Source of the DNA: Anaerocolumna sp. MB42-C2
GTDB taxonomy: Bacteria > Bacillota > Clostridia > Lachnospirales > Lachnospiraceae
NCBI RefSeq assembly: GCF_030913705.1
Contig: NZ_CP133190.1
Span: 3,301,501 to 3,365,500 of the forward strand
Length of the DNA: 64,000 nt
Direction: 5' to 3'
Position numbers and translations under genes: made by a program. Each line of letters opens with the position of its first letter. Positions within the stretch are counted from its first letter, which is position 1. Positions 51,578 to 60,453 of this stretch are shown in pieces. Under the pieces are notes generated by a model, which worked only from the letters and a program-made list of their open reading frames with translations, searched no databases and had not been told where the DNA came from.

Positions 51578-52958
51578 AAATAGATATAACAAATCCATGG
51601 ATACTCTAAAAATATCTGAAGATTTTAACGATAGAACCGCATTAAAAATGAAAGCAGCCTTAAGAGAACAAACAGGAAAAAAATACTCAAACCTTAAAAA
51701 ATATGTATTGTCTGCTGCCAGTGTAGCAGTTATTATTGCTGTCGGTACTGCTGCCATGAACTTAACAAATAACTTCAATAATCTTTCTGGAAAAGGTCGA
51801 CCCGGAGCTTATACCACAGAAAATACTGTAACTACGGAAAGTGCCAAGACCCAGGGTATCACCGTTCCTGTTGTAGAGATACCGGCTCAGAATGCCCAGG
51901 TTAAAGCAAGAATGCTTCCTCTTTTTGTATACAAAGGTCATATCTATATACAAAGTGCTACAACTTTTGAAACACCTGACGGTATGACCTTAAATAAAGA
52001 GGATGTTTTAAATTTAAGGGGTGATTATTTAGGAAAAACAAAAGGAAGTATTGATGAATGGAGCAGCCAGGCAGATTATGCAAAAGAATTCGCCTCAACC
52101 ATCGGTGAGGGAGATGTATACACCGTAAAAGGTTATAATCCCGATCATAGATTAATGGTTTATTATGAATATCAGGACGGCGGATTTGGCTGTGAGCTAT
52201 ATGACAGTTACGGTGGTATGACTCTAAACAGCGGTGCTGATTATTTTAACCTGTTAAACTTAAAAGAAAATGTACTTTCTTATCAGTGGGAGAGTTATAA
52301 CAGCTGGAATAACGGAAAGAATGAAGTAAATGAGGAAGATACAAGTGATTTTTTCAATACTTTCTTAGACAGCCTTTATACTTCCGTTCCAATCGGTGAA
52401 AATATTGATATGCTAACAGAAAATACGGATTATGACAGTCAGAAATTTATTGATATTAAAACAAAAGATCATTTAATTACTTCCTTAAGGCTCTTTAAGG
52501 GTGGTTATGTATATGATTCCCAGGTTGGTTTCTTTAAAGTAGAAGATGCCGCCTTTAACGCTTTCTGGGATACCATGCCGGTTACCGATCCCGCAGCAGA
52601 AACTTCAACTGACGATGATACTGCTGCTGACACAAGTATAAATCTTACCCTGAAAGAATCTTCCCTGCCGGTTGGTGCTAAAGAGCTCAAGATAAACATT
52701 GAAAATACCGGTTCGAAAGATATCTTTTATGGCGCAGACTTTAGTATAGAAAAACAAAACGGCACCGGCTGGGAAACAGTACCTGGGGTAAAAGATTTAG
52801 CTTTTATAGAGATCGCGTATTCCGTAGCACCTGCTACCAGTCAGGAATTTACCGTAGATTTAAGTCAGTTAAAACCAAGCCTGGATGCAGGAAATTACAG
52901 ACTGGTAAAAACTATAAACGGTCAACCCTTTTATGCAGAATTCAAATTAACTAAATAA
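51570..52958 (+). CDS. Membrane anti-sigma-type protein
   Basis: A 462-residue protein with an N-terminal cytoplasmic tail of about 50 residues, one membrane segment (YVLSAASVAVIIAVGTAAMNL, about 49-69) and an extracellular part ending in an Ig-like domain (about 370-460, SLPVGAKELKINIENTGSKDIF). Location and overlap with an ECF sigma gene show it is the cognate anti-sigma factor. Tail length fits, but a ZAS zinc motif is absent. It senses something outside the membrane. GGAGG is eight bases before ATG. Confidence 0.85.
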   Translation: MNENRYNKSMDTLKISEDFNDRTALKMKAALREQTGKKYSNLKKYVLSAASVAVIIAVGTAAMNLTNNFNNLSGKGRPGAYTTENTVTTESAKTQGITVPVVEIPAQNAQVKARMLPLFVYKGHIYIQSATTFETPDGMTLNKEDVLNLRGDYLGKTKGSIDEWSSQADYAKEFASTIGEGDVYTVKGYNPDHRLMVYYEYQDGGFGCELYDSYGGMTLNSGADYFNLLNLKENVLSYQWESYNSWNNGKNEVNEEDTSDFFNTFLDSLYTSVPIGENIDMLTENTDYDSQKFIDIKTKDHLITSLRLFKGGYVYDSQVGFFKVEDAAFNAFWDTMPVTDPAAETSTDDDTAADTSINLTLKESSLPVGAKELKINIENTGSKDIFYGADFSIEKQNGTGWETVPGVKDLAFIEIAYSVAPATSQEFTVDLSQLKPSLDAGNYRLVKTINGQPFYAEFKLTK

Positions 52959-52964
52959 AATAAT

Positions 52965-53024
52965 ACCTCCTATTGCACCTTTCCTTATAAACTCTTATAA
53001 TGAAAGAAAACTGTGATAGGAGGT
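52965..53024 (+). terminator. Hairpin between anti-sigma and sirtuin genes whose right arm is the sirtuin ribosome site
   Basis: ACCTCCTAT (52965-52973) pairs with ATAGGAGGT (53016-53024), extended by CAC/GTG over a 2-base bulge, then TTTTTAATT. It can terminate the sigma operon. The AGGAGG (53018-53023) is the ribosome site of the sirtuin gene that starts at 53033. Confidence 0.65.
52973..53001 (+). promoter_or_regulatory. Putative sigma-A promoter of the sirtuin gene, in the hairpin loop
   Basis: TTGCAC (52973-52978), 17-base spacer, TATAAT (52996-53001). It is mostly in the loop between the two arms. A transcript starting about 53008 would lack the left arm and leave the ribosome site free. 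Confidence 0.7.
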
Positions 53025-53032
53025 TTTTAATT

Positions 53033-53746
53033 ATGGATGAAGTTTCCCAATTTAAAGATTGGATAGAGAAAAGCAACAGAATCGTGTTTTTTGGCGGTGC
53101 AGGAGTCTCTACGGAGAGCGGCATTCCTGATTTTAGAAGTGTGGATGGATTATATCATCAAAAATATGATTATCCGCCGGAACAAATCCTAAGCCATAGC
53201 TTTTTTCTAAAAAAACCTGAATATTTCTATCAATTTTACCGGGATAAAATGCTGTATACCAATGCGAAACCCAATATTACCCATACAAAACTGGCCGAAC
53301 TTGAAACCTCAGGGAAATTATACGCTGTAATTACACAGAATATTGACGGTCTCCACCAGAAAGCAGGCAGTAAAAATGTACTGGAACTTCACGGGAGTGT
53401 TTTAAGAAATCATTGTATGAAATGCGGTAAGTTTTATGATATGGATTCTATTATCAAAAGCAGCGGAATCCCCCGCTGTAAATGTACAGGGGTGATAAAA
53501 CCGGATGTGGTTCTCTATGAAGAATCTTTAGACGAAGAAGTAATGACTCGCACGATACGTGTTATATCTTCTGCCGATATGTTAATCGTTGGGGGAACGT
53601 CTCTTTCCGTATATCCTGCAGCCGGGTTCATAGAGTATTACAACGGCAACCACCTGGTATTGATTAATAAGTCGTCTACATCCTACGATTCTCAGGCAGA
53701 CCTTTTGATACAACGGAGTTTGGGGGACGTTTTTGAACGTATTTGA
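53033..53746 (+). CDS. cobB: NAD-dependent protein deacylase (sirtuin)
   Basis: A 237-residue Sir2-type deacylase, which removes acyl groups from lysines with NAD. GGAGVSTESGIPDFRS is the NAD loop (about 22-37), QNIDGLHQKAGS the catalytic region, and the catalytic His is in LHGS. The zinc module reads CMKC ... CKC with a closer second pair than usual (RCKCTG). PDVVLYEESL is conserved. The start MDEVSQ has AGGAGG nine bases upstream. Monocistronic. Confidence 0.93.
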   Translation: MDEVSQFKDWIEKSNRIVFFGGAGVSTESGIPDFRSVDGLYHQKYDYPPEQILSHSFFLKKPEYFYQFYRDKMLYTNAKPNITHTKLAELETSGKLYAVITQNIDGLHQKAGSKNVLELHGSVLRNHCMKCGKFYDMDSIIKSSGIPRCKCTGVIKPDVVLYEESLDEEVMTRTIRVISSADMLIVGGTSLSVYPAAGFIEYYNGNHLVLINKSSTSYDSQADLLIQRSLGDVFERI

Positions 53747-53847
53747 TTCCCTATAAAAAGAGAAATAGCTGGGTTTGACATATCTCTATTATTCTTGCTG
53801 TGCCAATTTTAACATAAACCTGGCTATCCAGGCCTTTTCTATGTACC

Positions 53848-54645
53848 TTAATTACCCGATCCGGAATATTTATGTACTCCCCTAACCCATATAAAAGCGG
53901 CGATAAAAAGTAAAATAACCGAAACAAAAGGCGAAGAATATTTCCATAGCTGATTTTCTATTGAAGCCTTGCCAAGTAAAATCACACTGGGATAATAATT
54001 AATAAATGCCACCGGTAAAAAGCAGGTAACAAAAACCTGAAACCACTTTCCAAATATGTCTACCGGGTATTGTTGCATTAATACCGTAAAACGCTCTGTA
54101 ATAGAGGATACCGTTCTGGAACGGGTAGTCCAAAAGCATATGCTGGCGCAAATCCAGTTAATAGCCACCTGTATTAAGGTACCGGAAATAATACAGATAA
54201 TAAAATAAATCCATAATTCCCAGCTCCAATTTAAGATTAGGTGAGGCCGTACAATCATAAAACCGAATACCCCCACCAGTGCATCTCCGATACCCATATA
54301 ATTAACATCCTTGCCAAGCAATTGCACAAATGGACTTATGGGACGAATAAGATAAGCGTCAAATTCACCGTTTACAATCATCTCCTCCAAATCACTTATA
54401 TGCCAGAAGAAAATACTGTAGATTCCCCTGCTCATCATCCATAAGCTGTAAAGAAACATAAGCTCCCAGATATCCCATCCATTCATTGATTTAAAGTTAT
54501 ATACCATAATACCTAATAAAGAAATATTAACGGCATTGAGAATCAGAATACTGATAACACCTACCAGAAAATCAGCCTTATATTGGAGTTTGCTTAATAC
54601 TGCAGCATGTAAAAGTTGACGATAAATTTTTATGTTCTTTATCAT
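53848..54645 (-). CDS. ABC-2 type permease, third gene of the second paralogous exporter operon
   Basis: A 265-residue membrane protein with about six segments, related to 47650-48426. LEEMIVNGEFDAYLIRPISPFVQLLG near 85-110 is the shared family loop. The start MIKNIKIYRQ has GGGGTG five bases upstream; a longer frame runs back to 54690 through a repeated hairpin. Together with 54823 and 55628 it forms an ATPase-permease-permease exporter. Confidence 0.87.
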   Translation of the reverse strand: MIKNIKIYRQLLHAAVLSKLQYKADFLVGVISILILNAVNISLLGIMVYNFKSMNGWDIWELMFLYSLWMMSRGIYSIFFWHISDLEEMIVNGEFDAYLIRPISPFVQLLGKDVNYMGIGDALVGVFGFMIVRPHLILNWSWELWIYFIICIISGTLIQVAINWICASICFWTTRSRTVSSITERFTVLMQQYPVDIFGKWFQVFVTCFLPVAFINYYPSVILLGKASIENQLWKYSSPFVSVILLFIAAFIWVRGVHKYSGSGN

Positions 54646-54822
54646 ATTACACCCCTTGCATTTCGCAAGTTCACTTGCGAAACTGCCCAAATAGAAAGCG
54701 AAAGAATCTATCTACGGCATTCCTTTCTTTAAATAAATTTACTTTCACTAACCTCCATGCATTTCGCAAAATTCATTTGTGAAACTGCCCAAATAAGAAA
54801 TGTGAAATGATTTTATTTCACA
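54646..54822 (-). repeat. Two copies of the TTTCGCAA hairpin leader between permease genes
   Basis: On the minus strand a hairpin GTGAAAT/ATTTCAC precedes copy B (TTTCACAAA...TTTGCGAAA, 54784-54762), then copy A (TTTCGCAAG TGAA CTTGCGAAA, 54682-54661) immediately before the GGGGTG ribosome site. Both are preceded by ATTTGGGCAGT. A short frame beginning GTG with GGAGG (about 54750) ends within copy A. The same motif is at the equivalent point in the other operon. Confidence 0.6.
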
Positions 54823-55641
54823 TTATCCCCCTTGAATTAACAATCTTTTGAAGATCGAATTCATTAACAACCTTGTACCGATAAACAAAATACCAATCCA
54901 GAAAAGCTGTAAACTCATTACCCCTAACAAAGATAAACCGCTATAGTTTCCAATGTATATGGACATTGGGATTGCATAGATACACCTGAAGGGAAGAATA
55001 TTGCTAAGAATACTCAAGAACCCGGGGAAAAGCCACAAAGGAACCATTTGCCCGGCAAAAAAACGCAGGGTAGCATTGTATCCCCAATTGATATTACGGA
55101 TATTCATGGTAATCATACTTAAAAGTCCCAGTATAAAATTTAAAAGAAAACTCACCAGAATTCCCAGCGATAAGCTTAGCAGGAACACTAACAACTGTCC
55201 CGGTCCTGGAATTGTAAACCCAAAGAAAAAATACGCAACAACCAGAGAGGGGATTACAAGAAATAAAAGCTTTATAATAATTTGACCCATGTTTTTACAA
55301 AACATATAAAACTGAAAATCAAGTGGTTTCATAATATCCATTTCAATTGATCCCCGGCGTACCTGCTGCATCATGTACATCTGTGGACCATTGGACGGAT
55401 GCATAATTGATTCCAGTGCTACACCTAACACAGCATATGTAATCGTATCCGACAACCCTACACTCATGTTCCCGGAACTTGATGCATATAACGCTTTCCA
55501 GACATATCCGACACTGTACATCATTAAAAATGTGTAAAGCTGTCTCAGCCAAAATGAAGCACGGTAAATGCTGAAATCAAAAAACTCCGTACGGATAAAA
55601 GCCTTACCGGTTCGAATCCTGTTTCCATTAATTTTGTTCAT
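54823..55641 (-). CDS. ABC-2 type permease, second gene of the second paralogous exporter operon
   Basis: A 272-residue membrane protein with about six segments, related to 48649-49452. QMYMMQQVRRGSIEMDIMKPLDFQFYM near 80-110 is the shared loop. Its start overlaps the ATPase 3' end by 14 bases, so translation is coupled. Short separation and shared order with the first operon show an ancestral duplication. Confidence 0.87.
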   Translation of the reverse strand: MNKINGNRIRTGKAFIRTEFFDFSIYRASFWLRQLYTFLMMYSVGYVWKALYASSSGNMSVGLSDTITYAVLGVALESIMHPSNGPQMYMMQQVRRGSIEMDIMKPLDFQFYMFCKNMGQIIIKLLFLVIPSLVVAYFFFGFTIPGPGQLLVFLLSLSLGILVSFLLNFILGLLSMITMNIRNINWGYNATLRFFAGQMVPLWLFPGFLSILSNILPFRCIYAIPMSIYIGNYSGLSLLGVMSLQLFWIGILFIGTRLLMNSIFKRLLIQGG

Positions 55642-56599
55642 ATAATTTTCTCACTATACTTTCAATATCGGTTTCAATAATCTGTAGATCAGCAACCGAA
55701 TGTTTCTGGTCAATATATGTAATAAGTTCAGAGGGAGAAATTTCAAGCCTATTAAAAGAATACAATTTGGTATTTACTTCGCTTTTTATAAGCTCGGCAC
55801 CCGGTACATAAAAATCCTCGGCTTCGGAAGCAAATTTAACTAACAAATACCGGGTTGTACCGAATTTTTGCATCATTTCCTCTAATGTGCCATGATACAT
55901 TACTTTTCCCTCATCAATTATAATCAGATGTGAGCAAAGCTTCTCAATATCAGCCATATCATGAGTGGTCAGAATAATGGTTGTCTGTTTTTCCTTATTA
56001 ATCTGTAAGATAAAATCGTAAAGAAATTTTTTTGATATAATATCTACGCCTATTGTAGGTTCATCCAGAAAAAGGACAGAAGGATCATGCAGCAGGGCTG
56101 CGGCAATATCCGACTTGACCCGTTGTCCCAAACTCATTTGCCGAACCGGTTTCTCAAGAATTTCTTCTAATCCCAGTAAAGAAACATATGTATCGAGGTT
56201 TTTTTTGAATTTGTTTTCATCGATTTGATAAATTTCTTTCAGGAGCCGATAACTTTCTATAAGAGGAATGTCCCACCAGAGCTGAGTTTTTTGACCGAAG
56301 ACTACTCCGATTTGTTTTGCATTTTCAATTCGGTTCTTGGATGGTTCTATCCCATTAACCATAACTTTCCCCTGGGTGGGTTGTAAAATACCGGACAGCA
56401 TTTTTATTGTGGTTGATTTTCCGGCACCGTTTTTTCCGATATATCCTACAATATCCCCTTTTTCCATGGTAAAGCTGACATCATCCACTGCCCGTTTTAT
56501 GTTGTATTCACCGGGGAGTAAATTTTTGAATAAAGCAAATCGCCCTTTCTTTTGTATGGGAACCTTAAATTCTTTTACTAAATGCTCTACTGTTATCAA
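55628..56599 (-). CDS. ABC transporter ATPase, first gene of the second paralogous exporter operon
   Basis: A 323-residue ATPase with Walker A GKNGAGKST, signature MSLGQRVK, Walker B VLFLDEPTIGVD and switch TTHDM, and a C-terminal extension like its paralogue at 49466. Start is TTG at 56599 (MITVEHLVKEFKV), because AAGG is six bases upstream and the paralogue begins MIVVDHMNKTFKV; a GTG at 56623 gives an eight-residue extension. A consensus promoter lies at 56723-56751. Confidence 0.9.
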   Translation of the reverse strand: MITVEHLVKEFKVPIQKKGRFALFKNLLPGEYNIKRAVDDVSFTMEKGDIVGYIGKNGAGKSTTIKMLSGILQPTQGKVMVNGIEPSKNRIENAKQIGVVFGQKTQLWWDIPLIESYRLLKEIYQIDENKFKKNLDTYVSLLGLEEILEKPVRQMSLGQRVKSDIAAALLHDPSVLFLDEPTIGVDIISKKFLYDFILQINKEKQTTIILTTHDMADIEKLCSHLIIIDEGKVMYHGTLEEMMQKFGTTRYLLVKFASEAEDFYVPGAELIKSEVNTKLYSFNRLEISPSELITYIDQKHSVADLQIIETDIESIVRKLYEQN

Positions 56600-56722
56600 T
56601 GTAAACCTTCTTTCAAACCTCACCTGGTTTAACTGTTAATTTGGCTTATATTAAAGATAAAACTTTACATAATTTAAGTTATTATGGTAATTATTATAAA
56701 TTATTGGAAATTTTTATGTTTT

Positions 56723-56751
56723 ATTATAAGCCATATACTATTTAATGTCAA
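56723..56751 (-). promoter_or_regulatory. Consensus sigma-A promoter of the second exporter operon
   Basis: On the minus strand TTGACA (56751-56746), a 17-base spacer and TATAAT (56728-56723): a full consensus match. It leaves a leader of about 115 bases before the ATPase gene. The first operon has no equally clear promoter. Confidence 0.8.
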
Positions 56752-56797
56752 TGAATACATGTAATAATATTACAAGCTTTCCTCATATCTTTGGATG

Positions 56798-56842
56798 TCA
56801 AATTCCCATGCACCTCTGTGTATATAAGGCGCATGGGAATTC
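56798..56842 (-). terminator. Terminator of the 111-residue hypothetical gene
   Basis: On the minus strand AATTCCCATGCGCC pairs with GGTGCATGGGAATT (one G-T), followed by TTGACATCC. The T run is weak, the stem is strong. Confidence 0.55.
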
Positions 56843-56845
56843 TAT

Positions 56846-57181
56846 TTATCTGTTATAAAAATCCTTAGGTTCCTTGGTTACTTTAATACCGCTTACTTCT
56901 GCCTGAATCTGGTTTTCTTCTGCAAAAGTATTAATAAATTCTTTCATTTTATCTTTATATTTTTCCAGAAAGTACACAGCGGCTTCTTCTTTTACACTTT
57001 CGGGCAGGGTATTCAGCGCCGTTTTAGCAATGGAGCCAGGAAGTTTATCTAAACCGTCTAAAATCTGTATGAGTTTACCCGAGTCCTCTCTTTCTGATAA
57101 TCGATCTATTATTACCGGAATAATCGTATCTGCGATTTCACCATAGTTAATCTTATCAAATAAAACTTCTATCTTAATCAT
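56846..57181 (-). CDS. Hypothetical protein, 111 residues
   Basis: An alpha-helical protein starting MIKIEVLFDKINYGEIADTI and ending EPKDFYNR. GGAG is six bases before the ATG; a longer frame to 57205 has no ribosome site. No membrane segment, catalytic motif or signal is visible, and I do not recognise the family. It stands between the exporter operon and the glycan cluster with its own terminator. Confidence 0.65.
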   Translation of the reverse strand: MIKIEVLFDKINYGEIADTIIPVIIDRLSEREDSGKLIQILDGLDKLPGSIAKTALNTLPESVKEEAAVYFLEKYKDKMKEFINTFAEENQIQAEVSGIKVTKEPKDFYNR

Positions 57182-57325
57182 AAAAATCTCCTTTCCAGCA
57201 ATCAAAACAAATATTTACAATCAGCTAAATAAAATCCCCTGCTATATTGTATTAGTCTACCTTAATTAATGTTATTAACATTTGTCAGTCTGAAAAGAGT
57301 TTTAAAAAATAAATGAGCCCCTATA

Positions 57326-57532
57326 TTAATTATACCTTTGATTATACTGCCGAATTCGAAAATAATTTTCCACATTGTTACTTTGAATTTTTGTCAATCC
57401 AACTTGATATTGCTCCTTAATGGGGTTCTTACATGAAAAATTAATAAAATTGCCGGTTGCACTACTTGCTATATATACTCCAAGTGCCCAGATACAGAAT
57501 ATATCATTGCGCATCAATTTTACATTTTTCAT
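57326..57532 (-). CDS. Doubtful 68-residue ORF
   Basis: The frame opens MKNVKLMRNDIFCIWALGVY, contains FINFSCKNPIKEQYQVGL and ends FRIRQYNQRYN. Composition looks protein-like, but there is no ribosome site before any possible start. It could be the decayed end of a longer gene. The surrounding gap from 57182 to 57675 otherwise holds only AT-rich sequence. Confidence 0.25.
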   Translation of the reverse strand: MKNVKLMRNDIFCIWALGVYIASSATGNFINFSCKNPIKEQYQVGLTKIQSNNVENYFRIRQYNQRYN

Positions 57533-57675
57533 AACATCAAATTGGGACTGGCTGTTTTATTCAGTTCAGTCTTTTTGACATATTATCTTTTATATGGTTG
57601 GCAAAAGACCAAATTATATTACCATATTATGACATATTATTCAATAGTGTGTTATCTATTTGTGGATAAGAATTT

Positions 57676-59553
57676 TCAACTGTCAACTTTTGTATTATCC
57701 TGTCTTAGATCTCTTAAATAATCAGCATACCAGAATACTACTTCACCAATCCGGTAAAGCTCGGATTCCCTGCTGAGACTTCGCCATAAGTTCTTATATT
57801 CATGGTACCAGTATTCCAAACTGGCGGCTAATTCCCTTGCCTCCATTCCGTCATTGTCATCTGTTCTTTTCGCTCCCAGAGCAGCAAAAGCCCCTGCTTT
57901 ATTCCATAACTTAATCCCCTCCGCCGCAATAATATAAGCCTTATATAAATATCGCTTTTCCTGTTTTGCCTCAGACAGAATCTGATAGAATTTAACTAAA
58001 TTTTTTTCTATTGATTCATTGGAGCTCATTACCTTTTCCCAGGTAATATCTTCTAACACCGGAGCCCATAAAGTTCCATTCAAACGATTTTGCTTTCGTT
58101 CCTTAAAACATACTATTTCATACCAGGATGCAACGGCACCGGTACTGATATCAGATACAATTTTCATGAACTGGTCGTTTAAGTCACCATATTCGATTCT
58201 GGAAATTTGGCGGTTTATATCCTCAAAATCCAGAATTTCCTTATTCCAGGAAAATGCTGCCCCATAAATCATACCGGCTGTTGAAAATTCCGGATGATTT
58301 ATATGACCGTAATCGCCCCAGTCCGTATTTAATATTCCGACCGTTTTATATTTATACGCATAAGTGCACATTCTGCTGATATTATCATAAGCATCCCTCA
58401 TACGGTTAATGAGTTGATTCCAGCCGGATACTCCCGGACATACATATTGTACTGCTCCTGCCTTTGCCAGGTCTTTTGTCTCTTTTTCCCCCTGATCCGG
58501 TGCATATCCCCAATTAAGGCAAATCGTCTCTTTGGGAAGTTTCTTAATATATTCCGGCATTCCGCAGATAATATCACCCCAGAACATAGGTCTTTTCCCT
58601 TTTGAGATAATATAATCACATATTTTTTTAACAAAATTAATGTACATATCATTTACACCGATTCTGTCAGCCAATTCCTTGCTTCTTCCTTTACCCAGGT
58701 CAAAGGTTTCATCCGCACACAAATTAAAATACCCGGAAGAAAATAAAGGCATGTATTCATCCAGCATTTTAGCCACAAATTCAAAACTTTCCTCCTTTGA
58801 TATATCCAATGTATGGTGTGCCATCCGTTCATAAAAAGAAAAGGGCATTTTCTCCGCATCGGGGATTTCACAAAGGCCAGTGTAGGATCTGGTACTAAGT
58901 ACCTTATAAAGATGACCAAAACTTGCTATTGACGGAATCAGGTCGATATGCAGGTTCCTGCAGTAAAGATCAAATTCCAGGATATCCTCTGCAGTCAGCG
59001 GCGTATCATCGCGCCAGACTTCACTGAAGTCCTTGAACAAAAAACTATGCTCAACATATAGTTGAAGCTGATTTATTTTATAATACGCCAATTTATCCGC
59101 AAGTTCCTTAAGTGCTTCCATGGTTGGGATTCTCCCCCTGGTTGCATCGTGGTAAAACCCCCTGTTTGGCATATCCGGCCGATCTTCTATGGTGAGGCAA
59201 GGAAGTACTGCTCCTTTATTTTCAAGAATCTGTCTGATGGTTTGTATTCCATACAGAATTCCTGCATTACTTCCGCCAATAAGATTAATACCATCTATTG
59301 TAATCACAAGATGATATTCCTCCTTTTGCAGATAATGATTATTGCTGATGTAAATACAACTGCTTTCTCGTTCCCCTTTCGTGATAGAAAGCTCAAATCC
59401 AAGTTTGTTCTGCACGTCACGCTTTAATAACTTAGCATAGTCCATAATCTGCAGGTCACACTCTTGACTAATTATAATTCTGCAATTGTACTTAAGTATG
59501 AAACTATCCTCTTTATCTACTATCATTTTATTTGGTGCAGGTATCAGATACAT
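57676..59553 (-). CDS. Glycoside hydrolase family 20 (beta-N-acetylhexosaminidase-like), cytoplasmic
   Basis: A 625-residue GH20 enzyme that would remove terminal beta-GlcNAc or GalNAc, using the substrate N-acetyl group. An N-terminal GH20b-type domain (1-130) precedes the barrel. FNLCADETFD, with the Asp-Glu catalytic pair, is near residue 285. There is no signal peptide, so it works in the cytoplasm on imported oligosaccharide. The start MYLIPAPN has AGGAGG six bases upstream; a longer frame reaches 59598. It follows the Gfo/Idh-like gene by 48 bases. Confidence 0.88.
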   Translation of the reverse strand: MYLIPAPNKMIVDKEDSFILKYNCRIIISQECDLQIMDYAKLLKRDVQNKLGFELSITKGERESSCIYISNNHYLQKEEYHLVITIDGINLIGGSNAGILYGIQTIRQILENKGAVLPCLTIEDRPDMPNRGFYHDATRGRIPTMEALKELADKLAYYKINQLQLYVEHSFLFKDFSEVWRDDTPLTAEDILEFDLYCRNLHIDLIPSIASFGHLYKVLSTRSYTGLCEIPDAEKMPFSFYERMAHHTLDISKEESFEFVAKMLDEYMPLFSSGYFNLCADETFDLGKGRSKELADRIGVNDMYINFVKKICDYIISKGKRPMFWGDIICGMPEYIKKLPKETICLNWGYAPDQGEKETKDLAKAGAVQYVCPGVSGWNQLINRMRDAYDNISRMCTYAYKYKTVGILNTDWGDYGHINHPEFSTAGMIYGAAFSWNKEILDFEDINRQISRIEYGDLNDQFMKIVSDISTGAVASWYEIVCFKERKQNRLNGTLWAPVLEDITWEKVMSSNESIEKNLVKFYQILSEAKQEKRYLYKAYIIAAEGIKLWNKAGAFAALGAKRTDDNDGMEARELAASLEYWYHEYKNLWRSLSRESELYRIGEVVFWYADYLRDLRQDNTKVDS

Positions 59554-59601
59554 GGCATTCCTCCTTGTATTAATTAATCTCCTGTCAGATATTTGCATAT
59601 T

Positions 59602-60453
59602 TTATACTTCTATCCATACTCCGGGGGTTATTACTGCTTCCCTTCCCGCCTGCTGCATTGCCATAATCTCCATGGTATCCTCCCTGGTAACAGGTGCCTT
59701 TTTATCCTGGAAGAAATGCAGCAATTTATTCATAAAATTCATATAATACTCTTCTACTGCAATATCTTTACAGCCTTCTGTCCCGGCAGAGGCAAAGATA
59801 CGGAAAGGCAGCTTCTTTCCCTGAGTAAAGGTACACGTTCTGCCGTTATCATATTGATATAAAATATGTACGGTATCTCCTCCGGCAAATGCCTGGCAGC
59901 GTTTTGCTCCGATTCCCATTAATACCTCCAGCATTTCATATTGATGGATAGAGTAATTAACCATATCCCCAGGGCCGGTAGAACCGCAGAAATCAACGGG
60001 TTCCGGCTGCTGTCTTTTATAGGTTAATAATTCCATACAAAACCGCTGTGCAGAACAGGTAAATACAGGTGTATAATACTGTTTTGCTAAGTCAAACATT
60101 CTGGCTGCCGCTTCCATCGTCGGCGCAAATGTTTTATCGCAGTAAACAGGTTTTCCGCTTTTTAAAGCTTTCTCCGCCAGTTCTTCATGAGGCAGGCAGT
60201 CATCGGCACACATTACCATTATGGCATCTACTGATTCAATTAATTCTTCATAAGTGATACAACAAATACACTCATACTGTTCGCACCAGGCTTTGGTTGT
60301 CAACCCATACTCATCCGGGGTATCCATTTGGGCATAAACATGTGTAACCCTGGCATCTATGCCATATAACTCAGCTGCCAGCTGTATATATTCCGGATAA
60401 TGGTTCGTATGCCAATTATCCAGATAACGGTCTACAAATCCAATTCTAATCAT
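59602..60453 (-). CDS. Gfo/Idh/MocA family oxidoreductase-like protein
   Basis: A 283-residue protein that resembles sugar dehydrogenases of the Gfo/Idh/MocA family (DAIMVMCADDCLPHEELAEKALKSGKPVYCDKTFAPT, about 75-110). The usual N-terminal Rossmann GxGxxG is replaced by GFVDRYLDNWH, so NAD binding is uncertain. The catalytic-type Lys is in CDKTFAPT. The C-terminal part (about 125-283) is beta-rich. It may oxidise or epimerise a sugar released by the neighbouring hydrolases. GGAG is ten bases before ATG. Short intergenic gap to GH20. Confidence 0.75.
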   Translation of the reverse strand: MIRIGFVDRYLDNWHTNHYPEYIQLAAELYGIDARVTHVYAQMDTPDEYGLTTKAWCEQYECICCITYEELIESVDAIMVMCADDCLPHEELAEKALKSGKPVYCDKTFAPTMEAAARMFDLAKQYYTPVFTCSAQRFCMELLTYKRQQPEPVDFCGSTGPGDMVNYSIHQYEMLEVLMGIGAKRCQAFAGGDTVHILYQYDNGRTCTFTQGKKLPFRIFASAGTEGCKDIAVEEYYMNFMNKLLHFFQDKKAPVTREDTMEIMAMQQAGREAVITPGVWIEV

